This document shows, in pieces, positions 13,263 to 19,534 of a stretch of 19,534 nt of DNA. Below the pieces are notes generated by a model. The model ran no database searches, was not told the DNA's origin, and saw only the letters and a program-made list of their open reading frames with translations. The stretch covers positions 1-19,534 of the forward strand of contig CAKZHN010000288.1 of the NCBI GenBank assembly GCA_936924235.1, in the 5' to 3' direction. The translations under genes were made by a program, and so were the position numbers. The stretch is from an uncultured Rhodoplanes sp. (GTDB lineage: Bacteria > Pseudomonadota > Alphaproteobacteria > Rhizobiales > Xanthobacteraceae). Within the stretch, counting starts at the first letter, position 1. Each line of letters starts with the position of its first letter.

Positions 13263-15065
13263 TCAATACAGCACGCTCGGCAGCCACGAGACGAGCGACG
13301 GCATCAGGATCAGGAGCGCGACCAGCACCAGGTCGGCGACGAGAAACGGCAGCGTGCCGAGATAGATGCGCATCACCGGGATGTCGGGATGCTGCGCCTG
13401 GATCACGAACACGGTCATGCCGGTCGGCGGGCTGATCAGCCCGATGGTGCACATCACCGTGACGAAGATGCCGAACCAGATGCCGTCATAGCCGATGCCG
13501 AGGATGAGCGGCAGCGTCACCGGCACGGTGATCAGGATGGTGGAAACCTCGTCGAGGAAGGTGCCGAGCAGGATGTAGAGCGCCATCACCGCCATCAGCA
13601 CCCAGAACGGCGACAGCCCCATCGCCTGGACCCAGTGGCTCAGCTGGTTGGGAAACTCGGTCAGCACGATGAAGCGCGAGAAGATGAAGGCGCCGACGAC
13701 GATGAAGAAGATCGCGGCGGTGGTGTAGACCGTCTCCAGCATGCAATCGATCAGGTCACGAACGTTCATCGCGCCGCTGCCGAACGCGATGATGATCGCG
13801 ACGAAGGCGGCCATCGCCGCCGCCTCGGTCGGCGAGAACCAGCCGAGGTAGATGCCGAACACGGCGAAGAAGAACAGCACGCCGAGCTTCCACATGCCGA
13901 CCGAGGCGCGAAGCCGCACCTTCCAGGGCATGGATTCGATTCGCGGTATCCAGTCCGGCCGGATCAGCGCCACGATCCAGACGGTGACCACGTAAAGCGC
14001 CGCCAGCACGAAGCCCGGAATGAAGGCCGCGGCATAGAGCTTGACCAGGGATTGCTCGGCGACGATGGCGTAGATCGCCATCAGCACCGAGGGCGGGATC
14101 AGCACGTCGAGCGTACCGGCCGAGGCCACGGCGCCGGCCGCGAAGGCCGCATCGTAGCCGTGGCGGCGCATCTCCGGGATCGACACGCGCGAGAAGGTCG
14201 CGGCGGTGGCGATCGAGGAGCCGCATATCGCGCCGAACAGCGCGCAGGCGCCGATGGTGGCGTTGGCGAGCGCGCCGCGCATCCCTGAGAACACCGCGTT
14301 GCAGGCCTGGAACAGCTCCGTCGCCATTTTGCCGCGCGCCGCCACCGCGCCCATCAGAATGAACAGCGGCACCACCGACAGCGAATAGGCATTGGCGAGC
14401 GAATAAGGAACGAGGCCCGCCATCTTCAGGGCGCCGTGCCAGCCGTCGATCGCCGCATAGCCGACCACGCCTGACAACGCGAGCGACACCGCGATCGGCA
14501 CGCGGAGAAAGATCAGCACCAGCAGGAGCACGACGCCGAGGAGGCCGATGACGGGAACGCTCATAGCATCGGTCCAGGGGGTTTTGCCCTCGGTGTCGCC
14601 CGGCTCGTCGCTCCGCCGAAACGCCATGACGAGGGCTGCGAGCGCACCGCCGCTCAGCCCGATCAGTACCGCGCCCCAGTGCCAGTAGCGCGGCAGGCCG
14701 AGATCGGCGGTGACGTCCTGGAATTCGTAGGAGTCGCGGGCCTCGAGGAAGCCCTGCCAGGCCAGCACGCCGAGGATGACTACGGCAAGAAGGAGAGCGA
14801 TGCGCTTGAGCAGCGGCACTATCCGCGGCACAAGGTCGTCGATGGAATTGACCAGAATGTTCTCGTCGCGCAGGAACACGCAAGGAAGCGATATGAAGAA
14901 CATCGCGGCGAGGAACAGTTCGACCAGGTCGTAGACGCCGCGGATCGGCATTTTGATCACGGCGCGCAGCGTCACGTCGGCAACCGTGAGCAGCATCATG
15001 GCGCCGAGGAACACCGCCGCGACCAGGCCGAGAGTCGTCGAGACGCGGTCGCGCCAGCGCTTCAT
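13263..15065 (-). CDS. TRAP transporter fused permease (DctQ-DctM)
   Basis: A 600-residue inner-membrane protein that joins the two TRAP membrane subunits. Residues 1 to about 155 form the small DctQ-like part with four helices (LTVADVTLRAVIKMPIRGVYDLVEL is the typical second-helix motif). Residues about 165-600 form the large DctM-like part with PIAVSLALSGVVGY, VVPLFILMGAVAARG, GALANATIGACALFGAICGSS, ATAATFSRVSIPEMRRHGYD, GTLDVLIPPSVLMAIYA and GLISPPTGMTVFVIQ. Such fusions are common in TRAP systems. It couples Na+ or proton gradients to uptake of a substrate, often an organic acid, delivered by the DctP receptor. It is translated 21 nt after the receptor stop on the same transcript. Several large antisense frames over it are composition artefacts. 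Confidence 0.95.
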   Translation of the reverse strand: MKRWRDRVSTTLGLVAAVFLGAMMLLTVADVTLRAVIKMPIRGVYDLVELFLAAMFFISLPCVFLRDENILVNSIDDLVPRIVPLLKRIALLLAVVILGVLAWQGFLEARDSYEFQDVTADLGLPRYWHWGAVLIGLSGGALAALVMAFRRSDEPGDTEGKTPWTDAMSVPVIGLLGVVLLLVLIFLRVPIAVSLALSGVVGYAAIDGWHGALKMAGLVPYSLANAYSLSVVPLFILMGAVAARGKMATELFQACNAVFSGMRGALANATIGACALFGAICGSSIATAATFSRVSIPEMRRHGYDAAFAAGAVASAGTLDVLIPPSVLMAIYAIVAEQSLVKLYAAAFIPGFVLAALYVVTVWIVALIRPDWIPRIESMPWKVRLRASVGMWKLGVLFFFAVFGIYLGWFSPTEAAAMAAFVAIIIAFGSGAMNVRDLIDCMLETVYTTAAIFFIVVGAFIFSRFIVLTEFPNQLSHWVQAMGLSPFWVLMAVMALYILLGTFLDEVSTILITVPVTLPLILGIGYDGIWFGIFVTVMCTIGLISPPTGMTVFVIQAQHPDIPVMRIYLGTLPFLVADLVLVALLILMPSLVSWLPSVLY

Positions 15066-15086
15066 GATTGGGCTGCCGTCACGCCG

Positions 15087-16130
15087 TCAGTTCCAGAAGT
15101 TCTTCGAGGTCTTGGCGTGCTTCTCGGCGAGCGACTTCATCATGTTGTAGATCGCGCGCGCCGGCATGCCCTTGGCTTCGAGCTCGGCGACCTTGGCATC
15201 GGCCACCTGCGCGCCGATCTTGCGGAACTTGGCATCCTCCTCCGGCGATAGTTTGATCGCCTCGCCGCCGCCGTCCATGATCGCCTTCTTGCCCGGCACG
15301 TCGAGCCCGTCCCAGGCCTCGCCGACCTCCTTCTCGACGCCGGTCATCGACTTGGTCACCAGCGCCTGCAGATCCGGCGGCAGCTTGTTCCAGAAGTCCG
15401 GGTTCATTCCGATGCCGAAGCTCGACACGTAGGAGTACATCTCGGTCGAGTACTTGAGGACGCCGCCCATCTTGAACGCGATGCCGGCACCGCCGTAGTC
15501 GATGAAGACTCCGTCGATGGTGCCTTTCTGCAGTTGCTCGACCTGCTCGTTCGGCAGCACGCCGACCGGCGTGCCGCCGAGAGCCGAGACGAACTCCCGG
15601 ATGGTCGGCGAAGCGAAGCGGATGCGCAGCCCCTTCATGTCCTCGACGGTGCGGATCGGCTTCTTGGTGGTGTGGACGTTGCCCGGCTGATGCGTCAGCA
15701 GCAGCAGCACCTTGATGCCCTTGTGCTCGGCGTCGAGATACTTCGAGCGCAGCTCGGGGTCGTTCAGGACCTTGGTGCCGATCTCGGCCGATCCGACGAG
15801 GTAAGGCACCTGGACGATCTCGGTGAGCGGGAAGCGGCCGGGCGTCGCCCCGTGCAGGAACCAGGCGACGTCGGCCTGACCGGTGCGCACGAAATCGTAA
15901 TGCTGCTGCACAGGACCCATCTGCGAGCCGGGGAAGCGCTTGACCACGATGCGGCCGCCGGAGTCCTTCTCCAGCTTGTTGGCCCAGTTGATCAGCCATT
16001 GCGACATGGCGTGCTGGTCGCCGACGAAATAGGCGAGCTTCAGCTCGATCGGCTGGGCCGAGGCGACATTGGCGTTGAGCAGCAGTCCCAGCGCGGCCGC
16101 CATCAGGCACGCGCGCAGCGTCCGTATCAT
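15087..16130 (-). CDS. TRAP transporter substrate-binding protein, DctP family
   Basis: A 347-residue periplasmic receptor. The ATG at 16130 has GGAGGAG upstream, and a signal peptide ends at about residue 25 (ASA). DctP landmarks include LKLAYFVGDQHAMSQW at the N-terminus, GGRIVVKRFPGSQMG, RTGQADVAWFLHG, and the hinge segment GLRIRFASPTIREFVSALGGTPV. The last of these holds the Arg that binds the substrate carboxylate in most of the family. VLPNEQVEQLQKGTIDGVFIDYGG and the C-terminal basic helix follow. The ligand is probably a carboxylate, not further definable here. It heads a two-gene operon with the fused permease and is divergent from a 2-oxoglutarate dioxygenase, which suggests that the transported compound may be the dioxygenase's substrate. 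Confidence 0.93.
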   Translation of the reverse strand: MIRTLRACLMAAALGLLLNANVASAQPIELKLAYFVGDQHAMSQWLINWANKLEKDSGGRIVVKRFPGSQMGPVQQHYDFVRTGQADVAWFLHGATPGRFPLTEIVQVPYLVGSAEIGTKVLNDPELRSKYLDAEHKGIKVLLLLTHQPGNVHTTKKPIRTVEDMKGLRIRFASPTIREFVSALGGTPVGVLPNEQVEQLQKGTIDGVFIDYGGAGIAFKMGGVLKYSTEMYSYVSSFGIGMNPDFWNKLPPDLQALVTKSMTGVEKEVGEAWDGLDVPGKKAIMDGGGEAIKLSPEEDAKFRKIGAQVADAKVAELEAKGMPARAIYNMMKSLAEKHAKTSKNFWN

Positions 16131-16145
16131 GTGCTCCTCCCCGAA

Positions 16146-16186
16146 CCTTGTCGGCCAGCCTTATTGGCCAAGCCTTGTTGGAGAAG
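16146..16186. repeat. Three tandem 13-14 nt repeats in the TRAP/dioxygenase spacer
   Basis: CCTTGTCGGCCAG (16146-16158), CCTTATTGGCCAAG (16159-16172) and CCTTGTTGGAGAAG (16173-16186) are head-to-tail copies, with a fourth faint echo at about 16189-16199. The middle copy contains the palindrome TTGGCCAA. They lie 16-56 nt before the TRAP receptor start codon, a usual place for an operator that blocks or positions polymerase. No regulator gene is adjacent in this window. Confidence 0.55.
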
Positions 16187-16228
16187 AGCCTGCCAAAAGC
16201 CCGTTACTCGGGCAATGCCGTAAAGCCG

Positions 16229-16258
16229 TTGCACCCACCCCTCCGGTGGGCGGATAAT
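16229..16258 (+). promoter_or_regulatory. Sigma-70-like promoter of the dioxygenase, with a dyad in the spacer
   Basis: TTGCAC at 16229-16234 and GATAAT at 16253-16258 are 18 nt apart, giving a start near 16265 and a leader of about 20 nt. The spacer holds CCCACC-CCTCC-GGTGGG (16234-16250), a six-bp dyad between the -35 and -10, where a repressor could sit. Confidence 0.5.
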
Positions 16259-16284
16259 CCGGCAAAATTTATGGAGGATCGCCC

Positions 16285-17262
16285 ATGAACGAGCGCGTCA
16301 ACCCCAGCGTGGCCCGCCCCGTGGTGTCGCAACGGGCGGGAATGACGGTACGCCGCCGCGGCGTCAACCTCGGCGCCGAGATCTCCGGCGTCGATCTGCG
16401 CCAGCCGCTGCTCGACGCGCAGTTTGAAGCGATCGAGACGGCGCTGGTCGAAAACGAGATGATCATCTTCCGCGACCAGAACATCACGTCAGAGCAGTTG
16501 ATGGCGTTCGGCCGCAGGTTCGGCGAGCTGACCGTACATCCGTTCGCGCCGAACGAAGGCAAGAACGCGCCGGAGCTGATCAAGTTCAGGAATGACGAGA
16601 CCACGCCACCGTTCGGCACCGACGTCTGGCACTCCGACGAGACCTTCCGCGCCGAGCCGCCGATGGCGACGGTCCTGCGCGCCACCGATGAGCTTCCGGC
16701 GGTCGGCGGCGACACCATGTTCGCCAGCATGTCGGCCGCCTATGACGGTCTGAGCGACCGGATGCAGCAGCACATCTCCGGGCTCCACGCCATCCACGAC
16801 ATGAAACCGTTCCGCCCGCTGTTTGGGCAGAGCCTGGAAGACCGGAAGAAGCTGCAGCAGTTCGAGCTGCAATATCCGCCGCAGCTTCACCCGGTGGTGC
16901 GCATTCATCCGGTGTCCGGCCGCAAGGTGCTGTTCGTCAATCCACAGTTCACGCTGGCGATCGACGGCATGGAGGAAACCGAGAGCCGCTCGCTGCTCGC
17001 CACCCTGTTCCATCAGGCGCTGATCCCCGAATATCAGTTCCGCCACCATTGGGAGCCGCACACCATCGCCATGTGGGACAACCGCTCCACCCAGCACTAC
17101 GCGGTGCACGACTACTACCCGCAGCGCCGCTACATGGAGCGCGTCACCATCAAGGGCGGACCCGTCATTGGCGTTCCGCGCGCGGACCCCGGAAGCATCC
17201 GCCGCGCCAAATATGTGGCGCCAAAAGGAGTCGACACGCACGGCGGTCACAAGCCGCACTGA
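16285..17262 (+). CDS. TauD/TfdA-family Fe(II)/2-oxoglutarate-dependent dioxygenase
   Basis: A 325-residue dioxygenase. The ATG has GGAGGA seven bases upstream. The iron triad is H116-x-D118 in WHSDETF and H271 in RSTQHYAVHDY. The 2-oxoglutarate-binding Arg is in RRYMERVTI (281-289). GGDTMFASM (141-149) is the family's conserved turn. Members hydroxylate taurine, alkylsulfonates, 2,4-D, alkyl sulfates, pipecolate and others, releasing succinate and CO2. The subclass cannot be fixed from motifs alone. The protein is cytoplasmic. It is divergent from the TRAP uptake operon, with a 154-nt shared spacer. I infer that TRAP imports the substrate and this enzyme opens its breakdown. Its stop is only eight bases from the stop of the convergent cyclase gene. 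Confidence 0.93.
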   Translation: MNERVNPSVARPVVSQRAGMTVRRRGVNLGAEISGVDLRQPLLDAQFEAIETALVENEMIIFRDQNITSEQLMAFGRRFGELTVHPFAPNEGKNAPELIKFRNDETTPPFGTDVWHSDETFRAEPPMATVLRATDELPAVGGDTMFASMSAAYDGLSDRMQQHISGLHAIHDMKPFRPLFGQSLEDRKKLQQFELQYPPQLHPVVRIHPVSGRKVLFVNPQFTLAIDGMEETESRSLLATLFHQALIPEYQFRHHWEPHTIAMWDNRSTQHYAVHDYYPQRRYMERVTIKGGPVIGVPRADPGSIRRAKYVAPKGVDTHGGHKPH

Positions 17263-17270
17263 GGAGGCGC

Positions 17271-19046
17271 TTACTCCGGAAGACCGGTGAGGTGAAGGCC
17301 GGAATCAAATGCGGCCAGATCCTCGGCGCGGCGCAGCGGCCACATGCGAGCGAAGTTGGAGATGCCGGCGGCGGGATCGAGCTCGTGGAGGCGCGCGATC
17401 GCCTTGCGCACCTCGTCGTCGCGTCCGGACTTCGCCGCACTCACCGCGGCCATGATGATCGCCGCGACATAGTTGGGATTGTGCCTCAGCGTTTTCTGAG
17501 CGAAGGACAGCGCCTCGTCGTAGCGGCCGGCGAAAAAATGCGCCAGCACGATCCCGTTTTGCACGATGAAGATCAGCGGATCGAGCGGGCTCAGGCGGAT
17601 CGCGCGCTCCAGGTGGTCGATCGCGATATCCGGCTCGCCTAGAAACACCCTGACATATCCGCTGAACCGCCACGCCATCGCGAGGTTGGTGTTGAGCGCG
17701 AGCGCCCGGTCGATCAGGGCAGCGCCGTCATCGAGGGCGCCCCGCACGAACGCCAGAGCAAAGCCCGCCTGGGACAGCGCCACGGCGTCGTCGGGACCGA
17801 GCCTTGCCGCCGTGCGGGCCAGCCGCTCCGCTTCGGCGGTTTCCCGCTCGCGATCGGCCACCCAGCCGTTGGCCTTGCGCCAGACGTAGCCATAAGCACA
17901 CATGCCGTAAGCGACGGCAAAATTCTCATCGACGCTGATCGCCTTCTGGAAATTCTGCAGCGCTTCGACGTTGGCCTGCCTGGTGCCTTGATAGACGTTC
18001 GCCATGCCGCGCAGAAAGTAGTCATAAGCGGCGAGCTTTTCCGTGGGCTTGCGCTTCGCACGTTCGATCTCGGCCTGTTCGAGCTTTGGCGAGATCGCGC
18101 CGATGACATTCGTCGTCACCTCATCCTGAAGATTGAAGATATCCTCGAGATTGCCGTCGAAACGATCCGCCCACAGATGCGCGCCGTTCGACGCATCGAT
18201 CAACTGGCCCGTGATGCGCACCTTGTTGCCGGCCTTGCGAACGCTGCCCTCCAGCACGTAGCGCACGCCCAGCTCGCGGCCGACCTGCTTGATATCGACC
18301 GCTTTGCCCTTGTACGTAAAGCTCGAATTGCGCGCGATGACGAACAACCACGTCATCCGCGACAGCGCTGTGATGATGTCCTCCACCATGCCATCGGCAA
18401 AGTATTCCTGCTCGGCATCGCCGCTCATGTTGGTGAAGGGCAGCACCGCGATGGAAGGCTTGTCAGGAAGCGCGAGTGTGGGCTGCTCGGCAGCGGGCGG
18501 CAGACCTGCTGCCGACCCGATGACCCGAGCGCGCCAGACCCGCATCGGCTCGGATATGTTTTTCAACGACACTTGGCCCATGTCGTCATAGCCAATTTCG
18601 GCTTTGCCTCGGATCTGGCGGTGAGCGTCGTCCGAAATGCAGATGCAGCCGGGCTCGGAGATTCCCTCGAGGCGGGCCGCGATATTGACGCCGTCGCCGA
18701 AGATATCGTTGTCGTCGATGATGATGTCGCCGACATGGATGCCGATGCGGAAGTCGATGCGCTTGGCGTCGGGCACGCCGACGTTGCCGCTGGCCATCGC
18801 GCGCTGGACCTCGACCGCGCATCGGACCGCGTCAACCGCGCTGGCAAACTCGACCAACATCCCGTCGCCGGTCGTCTTGACGATGCGGCCCCGGTGCTCG
18901 GAAATCTTGGGATCGACGAGCGAACGCCGGCACTCTTTCAGCCTGGCGAGCGTGCCTTCTTCATCCAGACCCATGAGGCGGCTGTAGCCGGCCACGTCCG
19001 CTGCCAACACGGCCGCGAGACGCCGCTCGACCCGGGCGGCAGTCAT
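17271..19046 (-). CDS. Class III adenylate/guanylate cyclase with TolB-like domain and TPR repeats
   Basis: A 591-residue three-part protein. Residues 1 to about 175 are a class III cyclase domain with metal Asp D17 (LAADVAGYS) and D61 (KTTGDGM). K57 and the acidic purine pair around D114/D118 (NDIFGDG) favour ATP. N121 and R125 (NIAARLE) are the transition-state residues. All catalytic residues are present, so it should be active. Residues about 196-330 resemble the TolB/FlgO-like N-terminal fold (IAVLPFTNMSGDAEQEYFADGM, then YVLEGSVRKAGNKVRITGQLID). From about 340 to 570 there are TPR-like helical repeats. No membrane segment is seen. The start at 19046 (MTAARVERR) is preferred to a version 57 residues longer that adds low-quality sequence. 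Hyphomicrobiales carry many such paralogues; the signals they sense are unknown. Confidence 0.92.
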   Translation of the reverse strand: MTAARVERRLAAVLAADVAGYSRLMGLDEEGTLARLKECRRSLVDPKISEHRGRIVKTTGDGMLVEFASAVDAVRCAVEVQRAMASGNVGVPDAKRIDFRIGIHVGDIIIDDNDIFGDGVNIAARLEGISEPGCICISDDAHRQIRGKAEIGYDDMGQVSLKNISEPMRVWRARVIGSAAGLPPAAEQPTLALPDKPSIAVLPFTNMSGDAEQEYFADGMVEDIITALSRMTWLFVIARNSSFTYKGKAVDIKQVGRELGVRYVLEGSVRKAGNKVRITGQLIDASNGAHLWADRFDGNLEDIFNLQDEVTTNVIGAISPKLEQAEIERAKRKPTEKLAAYDYFLRGMANVYQGTRQANVEALQNFQKAISVDENFAVAYGMCAYGYVWRKANGWVADRERETAEAERLARTAARLGPDDAVALSQAGFALAFVRGALDDGAALIDRALALNTNLAMAWRFSGYVRVFLGEPDIAIDHLERAIRLSPLDPLIFIVQNGIVLAHFFAGRYDEALSFAQKTLRHNPNYVAAIIMAAVSAAKSGRDDEVRKAIARLHELDPAAGISNFARMWPLRRAEDLAAFDSGLHLTGLPE

Positions 19047-19113
19047 ATTCCAAGTTCCATACGGAAGACGGCGATGCCGCTCTTGTTCGATTTGCTGTGT
19101 CGCGCCCGTCGCA

Positions 19114-19143
19114 AGATAAAACGAAAAGCGCGCTCCTCGGCAA
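19114..19143 (-). promoter_or_regulatory. Possible sigma-70-like promoter for the cyclase gene
   Basis: On the minus strand TTGCCG (complement of 19138-19143) and TTATCT (complement of 19114-19119) are 18 nt apart, about 70-95 nt before the cyclase start. The region is locally AT-richer than its surroundings. The match is moderate and unsupported by other data. Confidence 0.3.
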
Positions 19144-19255
19144 GCGAGATTGCGAAGCTTTGTTCTGGGCGCATCGTATCTTTTGACATCGCACGGCAAT
19201 GGCTTGCGCACAAGCACACGTCGAGCCGGCGGGACAGCGTTCTGTCAGTACGCGG

Positions 19256-19534
19256 CTAATCGCACTTCTGGATGCGCTTGATCTCGGTGCCGGCGTCGGC
19301 CTTCGGAACCCGGATGCGATACTCCGCGCAGTCCGGCGGGTTCGACGCCGCGGCGTTGGTTTCCGGCTGATTTTCTTTGTCGTAGAGCCAATTCTGGTGT
19401 CCGTGCCACTGGCCTTTATCCGCCCTTTTGAGGCTACTTGGCGTTCGATTCCACTCGCCCTTGCCGTTGACCGAGCCGCTGGTTGGGGTCGCCGGTGATA
19501 ATTTGCGTGATATTTCCGAGCGGAATGATCTGTT
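19256..19534 (-). CDS. 3' end of an unrecognised gene running in from the right edge
   Basis: A frame on the minus strand is open from the window edge to TAG at 19258-19256 (92 codons, no start codon inside). It ends in PDCAEYRIRVPKADAGTEIK and a final KCD, with good GC at third codon positions over the last 80 codons. The first dozen visible codons (high coordinates) have poor codon use. There, an overlapping frame ending at 19434 (QIIPLGNITQIITGDPNQ...) looks more protein-like. This may reflect a frameshift or an artefact. No family is recognised. It lies upstream of the cyclase gene on the same strand, 209 nt away. Confidence 0.4.
   Translation of the reverse strand, partial: NRSFRSEISRKLSPATPTSGSVNGKGEWNRTPSSLKRADKGQWHGHQNWLYDKENQPETNAAASNPPDCAEYRIRVPKADAGTEIKRIQKCD

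Noticed and set aside
13254..14288. 344-codon plus-strand frame over the TRAP permease
   Set aside because: The Arg/His/Asp-rich composition is typical of antisense shadows in GC-rich DNA.
17988..19259. 423-codon plus-strand frame over the cyclase gene
   Set aside because: The cyclase, TolB-like and TPR features are on the minus strand. The antisense product has no recognisable domain.
1..19534. CRISPR array, prophage, insertion sequence, toxin-antitoxin or defence island
   Set aside because: No spaced direct repeats, integrase, transposase or known defence domains were seen on either strand.

Overview
The window is high-GC, densely coded DNA that looks like an alphaproteobacterium of the order Hyphomicrobiales (Rhizobiales), in the Bradyrhizobium/Rhodopseudomonas/Xanthobacteraceae neighbourhood. 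The basis is family content rather than a database match: a DUF992 protein, a class III cyclase fused to a TolB-like domain and TPRs, an orphan Bug-type receptor, a TRAP transporter, a lone Flp pilin, and two palindromic intergenic repeats of types common in this order. I see no phage, insertion sequence, tRNA, rRNA or CRISPR array.

Layout. Positions 1-1641 (+) hold two tandem paralogous secreted proteins, the first cut by the window edge, closed by a strong intrinsic terminator and an interspersed palindrome. A periplasmic metallo-beta-lactamase-fold hydrolase (1919-2806, +) follows and faces a large intergenic palindromic repeat (2858-2995). Next is a divergent unit: a SAM methyltransferase and a small membrane protein (minus strand) against a LysR regulator (4447-5391, +). 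A small zinc-knuckle protein and an orphan Flp pilin lie on the minus strand (5411-5861). The pilin start is preceded by a near-consensus CRP-type dyad and faces a divergent isochorismatase-fold gene whose nucleophilic Cys position appears to be Ser.

Positions 6934-8163 (+) encode a Tat-exported bicupin oxalate decarboxylase, with two strong palindromes in its upstream region. It converges on a minus-strand set of three: a Bug-family receptor (11355-10390), a zinc-free MDR oxidoreductase (10370-9426) and an exported serine hydrolase (9349-8195). After a 424-nt gap come a DUF992 exported protein and an orphan polar-amino-acid ABC binding protein (+).

Positions 13263-16130 (-) hold a two-gene TRAP transporter: a DctP receptor and a fused DctQ-DctM permease. 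It is divergent from a TauD/TfdA-type Fe(II)/2-oxoglutarate dioxygenase (16285-17262, +). The shared 154-nt spacer carries three tandem 13-14 nt repeats and a recognisable promoter with a dyad in its spacer. The right end holds an adenylate/guanylate cyclase-TolB-TPR protein (17271-19046, -) and the 3' end of an unrecognised minus-strand gene.

Taken together this is a nutrient-scavenging accessory region: three periplasmic receptors of different transporter classes, three exported hydrolytic or oxalate enzymes, and small-molecule-modifying enzymes. I do not see one clearly new multi-gene system. The best leads are the Cys-less isochorismatase-fold protein, the palindromes upstream of the oxalate decarboxylase, the repeat array between the TRAP and dioxygenase genes, and the CRP-like site at the orphan pilin.
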